From: Vitis vinifera | Lineage: Eukaryota > Streptophyta > Magnoliopsida > Vitales > Vitaceae | NCBI RefSeq assembly: GCF_030704535.1 | Contig: NC_081819.1 | Span: 20,618,001 to 20,682,000 of the forward strand | Direction: 5' to 3' | DNA: 64,000 nt | Position numbers and translations under genes: made by a program | The notes under the pieces: model-generated | The model's database searches: none | The model's input: only the letters and a program-made list of their open reading frames with translations | Told to the model about the DNA's origin: nothing | Part shown: piece by piece, positions 12,048-24,730 of the stretch | Layout of the letters: the number at the start of each line of letters is the position of its first letter | Position numbering within the stretch: position 1 is the stretch's first letter

Positions 12048-14788
12048 ATGGAGGAAGAGAGCGGAGGAGGGCCGAGGGTGGTGGCGATTTCGCTGATAGA
12101 GAAGGCGACGAACTCCACGGCGTCGGAGGTTGACCCGCGCCTTCTCAAATCCATCAAATCGGTGGTACGATCTTCCGATTCGGAGCTCCGAATCGCCGCC
12201 CAAACCTTAATGGACCTCATGAAGCGAGACCATGCTCAGGTTCCGTTTCTTCAATCCTTGTTTGTTTGTTTGTTTTTTTTGGTATTCTTGATGTTTGGTT
12301 TCTTGAGAAAGCCGAGAAAAAGAAAGAAGAGAAACGACAGTTTTAAATTTTCTGTTCTTTGTTTTGGTTTTGAGAGATTGATTGAATCTTAGGGTTTTGT
12401 TGTGCTAGGTTTTGGTTACGAAGTTAGGTTGAATTGCATGTCGAATGAAAATTTATGCTTCGATGTAACTCAGTTGGGATTCAATCGAATTCAGAATTCC
12501 TTTGAATCCTAATTCACAATAGACAATATGTTGTTTAAATCAATATTTCCAGATTCCAATGGGAATTCTTTGAAAATTTGAAAAAGATGAAATGAAAATA
12601 TGAAATGCATAAGTCACTGTTTTTTATAGTTTACGGTTATGCTTGTATCATTTGGTTTTATTCAGATGAATCCAACTAGTTCGAATGACATTATGGGGAG
12701 TTGAGTTGAACAAAAATAATGTGTGTTGGTTGTTATTCACTTGAGGCATTCTTGATGAGGTTATTATCCAGGTATAGAGATGACCTATTGGGTTGAATTT
12801 GTGGTGTTATTATGTGTTGAAAGGTTTTCTTTTATTTGTGAACATTTTGCGGGTTGAGGGTGGGTGCTTAAGAGTAAAGACTGTTTGTTTAATAGCTCTG
12901 GGGTCGGTTTGTATTAAATTACTTCTTTTGATTTTCAGTTGTTTGTGCTCTCTCTCATAGTGATAATCTCTCATGAGAGAGAAGAATTTTGGCTGATAAA
13001 AATTGATACTTTGGATGTGTTCCGCAGGTGCGGTACCTTGCACTTCTCATAATTGATGAACTGTTCATGCGATCAAAGCTTTTCAGAACCCTCCTTGTTG
13101 TGAACTTGGATCAATTATTGAGTTTAAGTGTCGGATTTAGAAGAAATCAACCACTCCCTGCTCCTGCTGCTGTTGCATCTATTTTGCGTTCAAAGGCAAT
13201 TGAATTCTTAGAGAAGTGGAACACTTCATTTGGGATTCATTACAGACAGCTCAGATTAGGGTTTGACTACTTGAAAAACACTCTTAGATTTCAATTTCCT
13301 AATCTACAAGCAAATGCTGCCCGGATTCAACAAGAGAGAAAGGAAAGGGAGATGAGGTCAAAAGAGATTTTACTGAAGAAGTTTGAAACACTGAAAGAAA
13401 AGTTTTCTTCTATTAAAGAGGAAATTCAGTTAACAATGGATGAGATAAGGGAATGTTTAGACATTGTACGTCCTAAAGATGAAAGTGTGCCCCTGGATTT
13501 CATAGAGGATGATGAAATGGAAGAGTTCTGTAGTTCTGAATTGCGGCAGATCCGTCTTGATTCATTGAAAGAAGCAGAAAAAGTTCATGAGAATAGTGAT
13601 AATAAAGTGGTTTTTGATGCATTGAGGGAGCTGTACAAGCTCCTAGTGACAAGGCATTTGGTTTCAGCACAAGAATGGATCTCTGTTCTTATAAGGGTTG
13701 AAGTGGCAGATAACAGATCCAGAGACTCGATGCTGAAGGAGTTCATTGATATCCGGAATCATATCCAGTCAGTGAAGAAGAAATGTGAAGAATCAGGCTG
13801 TGTTCTTGCTAATACTATGAATGATGAGGAAGAGGATTTTTGGGAGGAGGGTAAGATAGAACTATCTGAGAGTGATAGTTTTACTGCAGCAAACAAGCAA
13901 AGTAAAGATCTTGCCAAGGCATCAACTTCCAGCAAAGCAAAAAGTGAAGCTCCTGAATGTAGTAATAAAGAGTCTAATGGCAATAAGAGGTCAGGTCGGG
14001 AAAGCATTGAAAGTGATTCAACCTCCCTGAGAAGTAAGCTTTTGGCTGAAGCTCCATTAATGAATTGGGGCTCCTTCTTGGATAACTGGGGTTCAAAGCA
14101 AGATGTTTTGGCTAACCAGAGAGGATTGGAGCTTGAAGGCCACTGGGGTAGGGTAGATTATGATGCAGTTATTCCAGCAGAAAAAATTGCAGAGTTGAAC
14201 ATTCAGACAACTGTTTACAAGGAAGAACGTGTCGATATCCAACCATGCCGTGCTCCATTGAGCAAAGGCGGGCTTTGTCAGAGACAAGATTTGAGAGTTT
14301 GCCCTTTTCATGGGCCCATAATACCTCGAGATGATGAAGGAAAACCAATCCATGAGAACTCTTCAACAGAAGAGATAACTCTTGATTTAGGGTCTGATTT
14401 AGTAGAGCAATTAGCAAAGCAGGCTGTGAAGAATGTTCGAGATAGAGATAAAGAAGAAACAAAGAAGAGAGAATATGATAAACAAGCATTGAAGCGTGCA
14501 AAGCTTGCAAAAGTCCGAGAACACAATGAAGCAGTCTTACGAGAAGCTGCAATGGCATCAACTTCAAGATCGGAGGCTTTTGGTGAGGATTTGGGGGCTA
14601 CCAATATGGATAAACCCTTGGCCAGAAATAAGAAGCAAACTCTAGCCTCCATGTTGCGCAAGAAAATAACAACAAAAGATCGGTTAGGTCAAAAACTTTT
14701 GAACACCCGGGTAAGGGATGAAACTATGAGACAGCTAACGCTGGGTGAGGATGCAAACTACAGAGAAGCCTTCCCAAATCAGTGGTAG
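12048..14788 (+). CDS. UVSSA: UV-stimulated scaffold protein A homologue (VHS-like + DUF2043)
   Basis: Two coding exons, 12048-12239 and 13028-14788, join in phase 0 (CAG|GTTCCG donor, TCCGCAG acceptor) to give 650 aa. UVSSA works in transcription-coupled nucleotide excision repair, where it bridges stalled RNA polymerase II, CSA/CSB and TFIIH, in the nucleus. The N-terminal 150 residues form the helical ENTH/VHS-like domain, and the splice falls inside it. A charged coiled-coil region covers about 160-260. An acidic tail motif 'EEEDFWEEGKIEL' (about 331-343) resembles the TFIIH-binding segment. The C-terminal DUF2043 has a C-x9-C-x7-C-x2-H zinc-binding set at C471, C481, C489 and H492, followed by 'GPIIPRDDEG'. 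The family signature is complete. The exon-2 frame opens before its first Met, confirming that exon 1 supplies the start. It is orthologous by position and sequence to At3g61800 (from memory). Confidence 0.93.
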
Positions 14789-16074
14789 AACTCTTTTCCC
14801 TGTTGCACCATAGGCTGGCTTTCTTGGAGGCAGGAAGTACAATGGATTCATACGCCCAGTAATGCTCAGGTGCATTTCAGGTTTATTTATTCAAACTCTC
14901 AAACCTAGTGCATGAACTTGTTGCTGTCTGCCTTCTGATAATCCATTTGCTGATTTAATGCAATCCGGGCTTGAAGAATGGTGAATGATCCAAGGGGAGC
15001 CGTCCAGTCTATAATTTTGTAAGATATTTGTTTGTATGTTAAATTTTTCTTTAAATCTTTCTGATAGATTTTGTTTATTGGAGATGAATAAAGATTTAGA
15101 TTGAAAGTTCTCAATAATGACTTACGAAATTCTTTGGTTCAGAAGTCAGTAGGCGTCTCAAACATTTGATAGTTTATATTTTTATATTCTGATGTCATTG
15201 TTTCTACTCTCATGTACATTCAATAAATATAATAATAATAATATTTTACAAATAATAAAATAGAATGCTTATCTAAAGTAATATTAGATTTAAATATCTA
15301 TATAAAATTATCCTTTCCTTATTTTATTTATATTTATATTAAATTATAATTATATTTTATGCTTATATTTTTTAAAAATAAATCAAATTACCTTACTTGA
15401 AGTTACCCACAATTAATTTGAAATTTAAATTATGAGAAAGAATAGAATAGACATGAGAAGCTCCTTCCACAACCACAAATATTTGAAAAAAAAAATAAAA
15501 AAAAAATCCTCCTCTTTGAAAAAATAATCTTCATTTTCTAAAAGTAAACTATAATTATTATTTTAATTCTACATTTTTATCTTTAGTTTCAAAAAAAATA
15601 AAAAAAATTAATGAGGATAATTTTGTTTAAAAAAAGTAAGGCCAAAAAGATTGAGATTATTCTTGAATATGCCTCTTTGATCTAATTCGTTGTATTTTTA
15701 TTTATTTATTATTTTTATATTATAATTATATTTTTTAATACTTTGATTATTTTTTAATAATTGGGTTTAGAAATATTTTCTAAAAGATACGCTTTCCATG
15801 TCATGTTTATCCTTAAAATGTAAAAGGATTTATATACAAAGCATATCTATTATTTATATTTTCTTATCGAAAAAATACTTCATTTACTTTTTTATTTTAT
15901 TTTAATAAATACAAAAAATAAAATCCAAATCCATGCTCTCTTTAATTTCTTCTTCCATAAAAGCAAACTGTGAACACTCACTCAGAGAGGTACAGAGCCA
16001 AAGAATCAAATCCACAGTTTCAGTTTCTCTCTCTAGTCTCTCTAGCATTCATTGTGAGTTGGGGCGTTGGGTGA
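14789..16074. other. UVSSA 3' flank and upstream region of SINA copy 1
   Basis: The first 400 bp are likely UVSSA 3' UTR. From about 15220 the AT-rich sequence resembles that upstream of SINA copy 4 (31480-32000): shared words include 'ttcaataaatataataataa' and 'aaattatgagaaagaata', so both belong to the duplicated unit. A TATA-like 'ccataaaag' lies near 15956, about 118 bp before the copy 1 start codon. Confidence 0.55.
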
Positions 16075-19000
16075 ATGGAATCGGGAGAAAGCAGTGAATG
16101 TGTTGCAAGTTCTGGTTGTCATCATCACCACAGGTCCTCCTTGAGGCATCATCAAAACGGCGTCGTTTCCGGGGTTCTTCGTCGCTCCCTCACCATGGTC
16201 CTGGAGCTGCTTAAGTGCTCTGTTTGCTTCGATTTTATGTACTCACCTATTTATCATGTTTGCTTTTTGATCAATTTTGCTTAATGTGTTCTTCCCTTCT
16301 CTCTCAGTTTAGTTGTTTTTCTTACTTTAGTCTTTTGACTTTGTCTAAAAGGAAACCAGAAAATTTCCCTGGAAAATTTTTTTCGTCCAAACAAATAGGG
16401 TCGTTCTGGTTTTTTTTTTTCTTGGATTTTATAGAAATTGTAATGTTGGGTTTTGTTAGGTGTGAATGTTCTTTCTCTTTTTATTTTTGGTGGTGGTTGA
16501 TTGCTGGGGAGGGTTTTGGATTTTTTTTTGCCTGAGCTGCACTGGCACCGAATTGAAGTTGTACATTGGATTAAAATTTTTTTAGATGATTTTATTTATT
16601 GGATTTTTTTTTTGTTTTTGGTTAAGTTGGATTGAATTGGAGTCAGAAAAAATAAGGTGAATTTGTGGGATAAAGGAGATTTATGAGTTAAAAAAATGAT
16701 TCTGGTTAGAATTTGAGTTATTTAGGCTCTGAACTTTTATGGCTTTTGAGGTAGATTTTCTCCTGAGTTTATTGATTGAATTCTCTTCTTTTTTCACGTG
16801 GTTTCTTGGTTTCATTTTGGATGTGAAGTTGTTGGGGAAACTTAAGAATAACTCCACTGTATGATAAATTTGTTAAGAGTCCAATCCTATATCTTTCTGG
16901 CAAAAGGCACTAAATTTGTATTGCCAACTGGATTTTAGAACTGCCTCTCCCTATTCCTGGCCCCTGAGGCCTGTAGTAATTGATTGACAATACCAGTTCT
17001 CTTGCTCAGTTCCTTGGTTGTTGAGAAAGAGGCATGGTTATAGAAGAGCATACACCTAGCTCTAGGCATCAAGCACTTGGATCTCTTGGTATGAGTATGA
17101 CAAGGCTCTGAGTTTGAGAATTCGTGATGCCAATCTTACAAGTGAGATGAAACCGTAAAAGGGTTTGTCTCACATACCTTTTTATCGCACACGGAGGTGT
17201 TACACTAAAATGAGTTTCTGCCTATTCAATTCCAAATACTACACCTTGCAACGCCTTACAAAAACTAGGTTGTCACGCGCATAGATGATATCTGACACTC
17301 CTTTGATCAGGGACAATATGATAAAGTAGAAGGTCTAAAGGGAAGGTCATTGGAATTACAGAGAGAAGAGTAGACAACATACTAATGATGGTGTTGGATT
17401 GTAGAAACAGAGGTGTCGGGATATCAGTATTAAAGAGGAGGGACTATCAATAGGCCTTGAAACTGATGGATTTAGGAGGCGGAATTTTGGTGCATGCGTA
17501 AACTTGTATAAGAAAAAACTAAATGTGACTTGTATGATCAAAATTGAATTGTTTTGTCATTTGAAAGCTGTGTTTGGGAGATGAAGAATTCGGAGCTACT
17601 TGGCACTTGCTAGTTCCTTTGCGCCTCTGGGGAGTTATCCCAGGCCTGGTTCGATTGTTTCCTTGGACTTTGAACACCCCTTTTCATCTTTCTTCCATTT
17701 TTTTTGTCTTTAAAAACATGGTTATATTATTGTTGGTCTTTTCTTTTATTAGCATCCTCCACTTTTGATGATAGAGTGATTTTGATCATGAATGCCTTGA
17801 ATTGGTATAGTGCCTAAATGTCCCTTCCAGTTTTATAGATATGTAAATGATGTCTTCTTGTTTGTCTAGGAAACCAAAAGTTTTTGTTTTTTGTTGAGCT
17901 TTGAAACAAAGGTTTTGTTCTTGTAGTGCCACAATGGACACACACTCTGTTCAAGCTGTAAAGCAAGGGTACTCAACAAATGTCCCAGTTGTAGGCAGCA
18001 GCTCGGTAATATAAGGTGTCTAGCTCTGGAGAAGATGGCCAAATCACTTGAACTGCATTGCTAGTATGAGGAGTTTGGATGCCCTGAGATCATCCCTTAC
18101 CACACCAAGCTCATGCATGAAGACTTCCGGCCATACAGCTGCCCATGGTATGGATGTCCGTGCTCTGCTGTTGGGGATATTCCACTCCTTGTTTCTCACC
18201 TGACAGATTATCACAAGGCAGTCATGCTCTATGGCTGCAAGTTCCTTTTTTTAACACGGCAATCTTCAGAGGGAGTGACAGTATTGGAAACTTTGGAATG
18301 TTGGTCCTTTGAGAGATCATAGGAGAGTGAACTGGGAACAGATTCTTCATGCTTTTTGCTCGAAATGAAATTTGCTTTTGTGTTTTGCTGCTTCTGGTAT
18401 ATTACTCTTCTGTCATAAATATGGTGTTATGCATCTAAAGGTGCCTACTTGCTCTGTTATTAGTAGTCTGCAGGAGGTTATATTCCAGCCCTGGGGTTTG
18501 AACACCCCTTTTCATCTTTCTTCCATTTTTTTTCCATCTTTAAAAAAATGATTATATTATCCTTGGTCTTTCCTTTTATTGGCTACTTTTGAGATAAAGA
18601 GTGATTTTGATCATGAATGCCTTAAATCAGTATGGTGCCTAAATGTCCCTTCCAGTTTTACAGATATGTAAATAATATCTTCTTGCCCATCTTGGAAACC
18701 CAAAATCTTTTATTTTTGGTTGAGCTTTGAAACAAAGCTCCCATTCCTGCAGTGCCACAATGGACACACACTCTGTTCAAGCTGCAAAGCAAGGGCACTC
18801 AACAAATGTCTCAGTTGTACGCAGCAGCTCGGTAATATAAGGTGTCTTGCACTGGAGAAGATGGGCATGTCACTTGAACTGCATTGCAAGTATGAGGAGT
18901 TTGGATGCCCTGAGATCATCCCTTACTACACCAAGTGCATACATGAAGACTGTGTAACTTCCGGCCATACAGCTGTCCATGTTCTGGATGGGAGTGCTCT

Positions 19001-19686
19001 GTTGTTGGGATATTCCATTCCTTGTTTCTCACCTGACAGATTATCACAAGGCAGACATGATCTGTGAGTTCAAATGTCGATTTTTAATTGCTGATGTCAA
19101 TGAAGAAGAAACCTGCACATGGATGGTAAAAGTAAGTATTTTTTTTTACATTGCCATAACTTTAGATTCAGAAAACATAACATTAAGATGAACACCTTGG
19201 CACCATACATTAAGAGAGTGATGCCAAAAACACTGCATACACGATTCACAGGTTTGCTGAAAAACAGTCCCAATATGATAACATGGTTGGTTGTTGGATT
19301 ATGGCAAATAACTGAATTTTTTCTTTTGTCTTTTTCAGATCATCAATTGTTATGGCAAATACTTTTGTGTTCATGCTGAAGCCTTCTTTCAAGCGTCGAC
19401 TCCCATTTGCGTGGTATTCCTCAGCCTGACAGGCAACCATGCAGAGGCCTGCAACTACAGCTGCAGCCTGGAGATAGGGGGAAATGGGCGGAAGCTTACT
19501 TTTGAGGGCATCCCACGAAGCATTAGAGAGAGTGAGAGGAGTTTGGAGAGTGCGGACAGTCTCATTGTGCTGGGAAGCATGGTGCATTCCTTAGGAGGGG
19601 AGACGAGAGAGCCAAAACTTGAAATTACATGTCGGATACGGAAATCCCAGATTCCAATGTGTGCATGTGTGGATAAAACCGGTTGA
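16075..19686 (+). pseudogene. SINA/SINAT-type E3 ligase, copy 1 (broken, exon 2 duplicated)
   Basis: The family is a RING E3 ubiquitin ligase with SIAH zinc fingers and a C-terminal TRAF-like domain. Exon 1 (16075-16257) encodes 61 aa with a His-rich stretch and the first RING pair, a longer N-terminus than the other copies and closer to canonical SINATs. Exon 2 occurs twice. Version 2a (from 17927) has an in-frame TAG at 18062 where the others have AAG, lacks nine bases near 18123, and after about 18243 runs into intron-1-like sequence without its own donor. Version 2b (18753-19131) has two single-base losses (near 18951 and 19010), shifting the frame to a stop at 19065. Exon 3 (19339-19686) is open and in phase. 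No splice choice gives a full product; a short RING-only protein could still be made. I treat it as a pseudogene. Confidence 0.85.
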
Positions 19687-19898
19687 TTGATTGATATGAG
19701 ATTCATCCTCTGTAGTTTATCTTTCTTTCCACTCTGTAAACAAAGACGAAGAAGACATGAGCAGAACATGAAAGAATTGATTGGGTAGATTCGTGGATTG
19801 AATTAATACATCCAGTGATACATGATATAAAATTTTTTGACTTTACAAATATTTATATTATTTTTTCCTTTAGTACTGATTTCATGTTTTATAACTAG
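19687..19898. other. 3' flank of SINA copy 1
   Basis: This 212-bp stretch is nearly the same as the sequence after copies 2, 4 and 5 (for example 39282-39480). It probably holds the 3' UTR and polyadenylation region. The TIR element inserted at 19899 interrupts it. Confidence 0.6.
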
Positions 19899-21313
19899 GA
19901 GCTTTGACCCAAAACGTTTTAAAAAAAAAATCCATAAAGTACCCCAATGTAATGTGTCTGCGTCACGTAGATTGCCACGTCATAAAACCGTAGTTGATAA
20001 CTACGGTTTTATTTTTTAAAAACAGTCAAAACCGTAATCACCAACCAACACGGCTTTAACTTTCATTTACCTTTACCCCCTTTCCAGATTAGTTTTATTC
20101 ATTTAAATTAATTGGTTTTAGGTTTAAATTTAAACCAATTATATTTATAACTAATTAGTTACAACAACACTATAATGATATAGAAAAAATAATATATTAA
20201 AAAAAATTTACAATCTAAACCTCCAATCAAAATAATTTTTTAAAAATTGAACATTCACATGATTTAAAATTTGAACTTGAAAAATTGGTTTTAGGTTTAA
20301 GTTTAAAATTACGATCACCAACTACTATTTTGACTTTTTTTAAAAAAAAAAAATCAAAAATCATGATTATCAATTACAGTTTTGTGATGTGAATACCCAC
20401 ATGAATAAGACACACATCACATTAAAAATTATTTTGAGAATAAAATTATTTTATGAATTTTCTGTTTTAAAGAAATCATTTTTGCCCAAAACTCTCATTA
20501 GTACCCAATAAAAAACATTTTTCTTATTATCAATGAATTTACAAAAATATTCCAAAAGCATTTTCATCTATTTAATAAAACAATTAAACTAAATAGTGAA
20601 TTGATTGGAAAAACAAAGGTATTTTCTTTTTACAATTCTATATTTTAAGAAGTGGAAAAACAAATTCTTTTAGGTTGGCATTTTAAGTTTAACATTTTAA
20701 GTCTTTCCATTCCATTTTGATCCCATTTTGAAAGGAGAAAAATGGAAAAAAAAAAATTATTTTTGTTGTATTTAAGTAATTTTCCAATTATTTTACCCAC
20801 ATGAAGTCATATTATATTTTGAACAAGTGCATAATTGCCTTTAATTTTTGCACAAAGTTAATACTCTTCGTTATGAAGGTATAAAATAGTATATTTATAA
20901 CTAATTATATTTATATTGAGTGTAGTGCCAAATATTTTCATAAAATTATCAAAATACATTTTTATATCAAATTAAAGACATCAATTATTTAGTTTTATAT
21001 ATTACTATTCTTTAAATAATGAGATCATTTAAAGTTAAATATTTTTATTACACCACTTACATATTTTTAATTAATATAAAATCAAAATAATATAATATTT
21101 TATTTAAAAAAATTAAAATTAAATATATATATAAATATAAAATTAAAATTAAAGTTGTAGTTGGTGACTACGGTTTTGTAAAATCGTAGTTACCAACTAC
21201 GATTTTATGATATGACAACTTACGTAGCATAAACACATTAAATTGGGCATTATTTTAGAAATGAGGGTATTTTATGAATTTTTTTTAAAACATAGTATTT
21301 TGGGTCAAAGCTC
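19899..21313. mobile_element. Non-autonomous DNA transposon with long TIRs, about 1.4 kb
   Basis: The left end (GAGCTTTGACCCAAAA) and right end (inverted, TTTTGGGTCAAAGCTC) are terminal inverted repeats. Similarity continues more loosely inward for about 100 bp (shared words for 'ataaaataccc', 'aatgtgt' and 'cgta'). The flanks are TAACTAG on both sides (19892-19898 and 21316-21322), an imperfect 8-9 bp target duplication. The matching place after copy 5 (near 39487) reads 'aataactatagtctttt' with no insert, which is a paralogous empty site. The interior is AT-rich with no transposase. It contains palindromes built on CCGTAGTT: perfect 14-bp arms at 19982-19995 and 19999-20012, and an imperfect hairpin at about 21156-21200. 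MULE-like or hAT-like; the superfamily is not settled. Confidence 0.75.
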
Positions 21314-21349
21314 AGTAACTAGTCTTTTGTGCTCTCGATACACGGTCTC

Positions 21350-22210
21350 ATCCATGGTTTTAAAAACCGGATCGGACCGGTCGGTCCGACCAGTTTGACC
21401 ATCGCCCGGTTACCAGTCCGGTCCGGTTCGGCCATTTGAGCCGGGGCCCTTCAAACCGGAGCCGGATCGCCGGAACTATGGTCGGACTGATGAATCGGAT
21501 GACCCGACCGGTTTCTGGTGAACAGAACGGCTCTCCTCCCCCATCCAACGCTTCATCAGCCCGGCTCAGCGCCGCCGCCCCGCACTGCCCCCAACCAGAT
21601 TTTTTCCCCTTTTTGGTGCCAAAACCCTTCCTTCTTCCTCGCCCTTCGCCCTTCCCCACCTGGATTTTTTCCCTTTCCGTTTCCAGCGCCCCGCAACCCT
21701 TCCTTTTTCCCCACTGCGACATCCCCACATAGATTTTTCCATTTTCCGGTCCCCCAAAACCCTTCCTTTTTGCCGCCCTTTTTGACCGCCAAGATTTTTG
21801 ACATTTTTTATTTCCTACCTTGGCCGCCCTTTCCAATTTTTTTTACTCCATCAACATTATTATTTATTTTATTTTATATTTATTATATTTTTACTTCCTG
21901 ATTTTTAAAACTTGTGATTTTAATTAAAATGAATGAAAATAATAAATATTATAATTTTAAATAAATTTATGATTATAAAATAAGTTTTTGATTTTAATTT
22001 TAATTTTTAATTTGAAACTAATTTTATGATTTTTCAAATAAAATGTTAATTTTTAAATAATATATAAATTATTATTATAATTATAATTATTATAAATTAT
22101 TTTAATTTTAATAATATATATAAAATTGAAATTCGAACTCCCGTGAACCGTGGACTAGAAATGAATTGTGAATCGGTCACCGATTAAAATTTGACCATAA
22201 ATTGTGGATT
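21350..22210. mobile_element. GC-rich transposon remnant (AAAACCGGAYCGGACCGG type)
   Basis: Starts with 'gttttaaaaaccggatcgg' and a run of CCGG/GGACCGG words, the kind of end seen in non-autonomous plant DNA elements. A C-rich segment (about 21590-21800) contains three to four diverged tandem units of about 65-69 bp, each with 'gattttt...ccaaaaccctTCCTT'. The far end (22130-22210) has weak 'gaaccgtgga' words, but no clean inverted copy of the start. Open frames on both strands here come from the repeat composition and are not genes. Confidence 0.4.
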
Positions 22211-23078
22211 GGAAATGAATCGTGAATCAATATAATATTGATGATAGAATAAAATATATTTATGTTATAAGATAAGATAAGATGATCATATAAAAAGATA
22301 ATATAATTTTTATATTTTAAAAAATATCCGCTTAATTTTAGGATAATATAGTTTTTAATATTTTTAAAAATAATTTTTATATCTATTATTTTATTTTTAA
22401 TCATTTTACATATTTGTATAATTAATTTTTAAAATAACCTTTAAAAAATAAGTGAAAATAGTAAAAAATAATTAAAAAATATTATTAAAAAAGAAAGTAG
22501 AAAATAATTTTTCATTGTTAAATATGTTTTCTTGTTTTTTTAGAAAATAGAAAATTGTTTTAGAAAACAATTGTCAAATCGGTTATTAATTTTATATTTT
22601 TATTTTTCAATAAAAAATTTGGTATGGTGTATTTTGCAAAAAAAAAATTAAATAGTTATATTTTAAAAAACATGGAGGTTGCTCTATTGGATACGTAGGA
22701 AAAAAAGTTATTATATATATATGTATTATGTTTTTAAAAGATAGCGATTATTTTTGAATTTGATCTAATTTATTGTATTTCTTATTATTTTAATATTATA
22801 ATTATATTTTTTATAGTTTGATTTTTTTTTTTAAATATTTATACAATATCTTTCTAAATTAATTTTAAAAATATTTTTTTAAAGATACACTTAAGGCTTA
22901 ACTAACATAGAAATATCATGTTTATCATTAAAATACAAAAGGATTTATAAACAATTTATATTTTCTTATTGTAAAAGGATTTCTACTCAACAAGAATGGT
23001 AACTATAGACTTATTCCTATTCAAGTATTGGTTTGTTCTTCTATAAATAAGAACTGAACTCAAGAGAGAAAAAGGGTA
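22211..23078. other. Upstream block of SINA copy 2, shared with copy 3 and with 39.5 kb
   Basis: AT-rich, no gene. Positions 22240-23078 align closely by eye with 27920-28760 upstream of copy 3. The inner part, ending in 'aacatggaggttgctct' and 'ttggatacgta', recurs once more at 39530-39930 after copy 5. The block is therefore part of the tandem duplication unit. Confidence 0.6.
23041..23050 (+). promoter_or_regulatory. TATA box of SINA copy 2, displaced by an insertion
   Basis: The word CTATAAATAA is identical to that at 28721-28730 before copy 3 and at 36833-36842 before copy 5. In copy 3 it lies about 110 bp before the start codon. In copy 2 the Mutator-like insertion at 23088 pushes it to about 2.1 kb. 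The ancestral promoter may now drive a long leader, or the element may supply a new start site. Confidence 0.55.
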
Positions 23079-24400
23079 AAAAACCAAGGGAGAATTCTTG
23101 TTAAGGGTGGGCTGGGAAAAGATATGACCGAAAATGGTGGGTATATTTAATAATTCTTATGAAGGGTAGGGTGGAATTATGATAATTCTTTCAAAGACTT
23201 TATTTTGTTTAAATGCCAAGACTACCCTTAACAAGTGAAAAGCCAGCCAACAAAAAAAAAATCTTCTTTTAACCCGGCTGTAGCACTTTAGATTATGATC
23301 TGAACTGTCTCCACAAAGCTTGTATTTTTGTGTGAATCTAGCAAGAAATCCATTAAAGGTAAGATTTAAAAAAAAAAAAATGCCAAAAAAAAATAAAATA
23401 CGTTAGTTTATGTAAATAAATAAATAATTTAAAATTTGGATTGAATGAAAGAACTATTAATAATTTTAACAATGTAAATCTGAAATATTGAAGGAGGTTT
23501 TGAGAAAGAAATTACATTTTTTTTTTTGTGTAAAATGTTATTAAATTTTTTTTTTTTGAATTTTTTTATATTATTTTGGTCATATTGAAGATGTGTTTTT
23601 ATTTTTAATTTATTTTCCGGGTGGGTTGTTTGATATGATTATTATTGATTTCCATTGAAAAGGTTTGCACTTTAATTTTGTTGTTGAGACTTGTTTGGCA
23701 TGGCAGAATAAAAAATTTTCTCAGTTGTTTTATGCTTATTTGGGTATTTATTAACATATTTGGATTTTCATTGAAAACTAAAAATTATAATTAATTGAAA
23801 CATATTTTATATAATAAAGAACAATATTTGTTGTATATTAGACATGTATATTAGACAATTGCCCAGTTTCATAAGAAATTTGAAAATTTTAAAATTTTAC
23901 CTTATCGTAATGTATCGTAATGTTATTGTATTTATATTATAATCGTAGTGTATTTTTATTGTACATTTATATTTTTATATAAAAAATTAATTTTATAGAT
24001 TTTTTTTTATATATCATTGGATTACCATGAATAACTTATGTATTAAAATTATAATAGTGTATTTTTATTGTCTTTTTATAATTTTGGTTTGCAAGGATGT
24101 TTTATGATAGGAATATAACATAATAGCCTAGAAATACTAGTTCAGTAAAAAAACGAATTAAATAATTTGTCATTTTGGTATATTGTAATGTATTGTAATG
24201 TTAATATTTTTTCATTGTAACTATATTGCATTTGTATTGTACTTATACTTTATGATTATTAAGAAAGAAGATGTACTTTTCAATAGGTAAATGGATTTGA
24301 AAAATCAGGGTAAATTGGTCTAATAAAAATATAAGACTTTCATAAGAATTATCAAATCTACCCACCCTTTTCAGTAATTTTTTTCCCCAGCCTACCCTTA

Positions 24401-24726
24401 GGTTATGTTTGGTTCCCGGAAAATACTAAGGAAAGAAAAAAAATGCAAAGAAAAATGATTTTTTCATGTTTGGTTGTCCTATGAAAAATATAAAAGAAAA
24501 TAAAATATAATTAAAACTAATTAAAAACCTATGTATTTTAAAATTATTTAATCTTTATATTAATGATTTAAAATAAATAAAATGAGTTTGAAGTAAAAAA
24601 TAAAAATAACTTATCAACTTTTAATCCATTTTTTATTTTCTTTCACTTTTTCTTTCCTTCTATTTTTCCTTTGTATTTTCTTTCCCTTGCATTTTCCCTC
24701 AAATTTTCTGAGAACCAAACATAGTC
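24401..24726. mobile_element. MITE, first of a tandem pair inside the Mutator-like element
   Basis: About 326 bp, beginning GGTTATGTTTGGTT and ending AACCAAACATAGTC, so the ends are inverted repeats. Flanked by TTA on both sides (24398-24400 and 24727-24729), suggesting a PIF/Harbinger (Tourist-like) 3-bp target duplication. AT-rich interior without coding capacity. The next copy is about 330 bp further on. Confidence 0.7.
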
Positions 24727-24730
24727 TTAA

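Noticed and set aside
14093-14661. Three minus-strand open frames of 86-132 codons inside UVSSA exon 2
   Set aside because: Shadows of the sense coding sequence, without family similarity.
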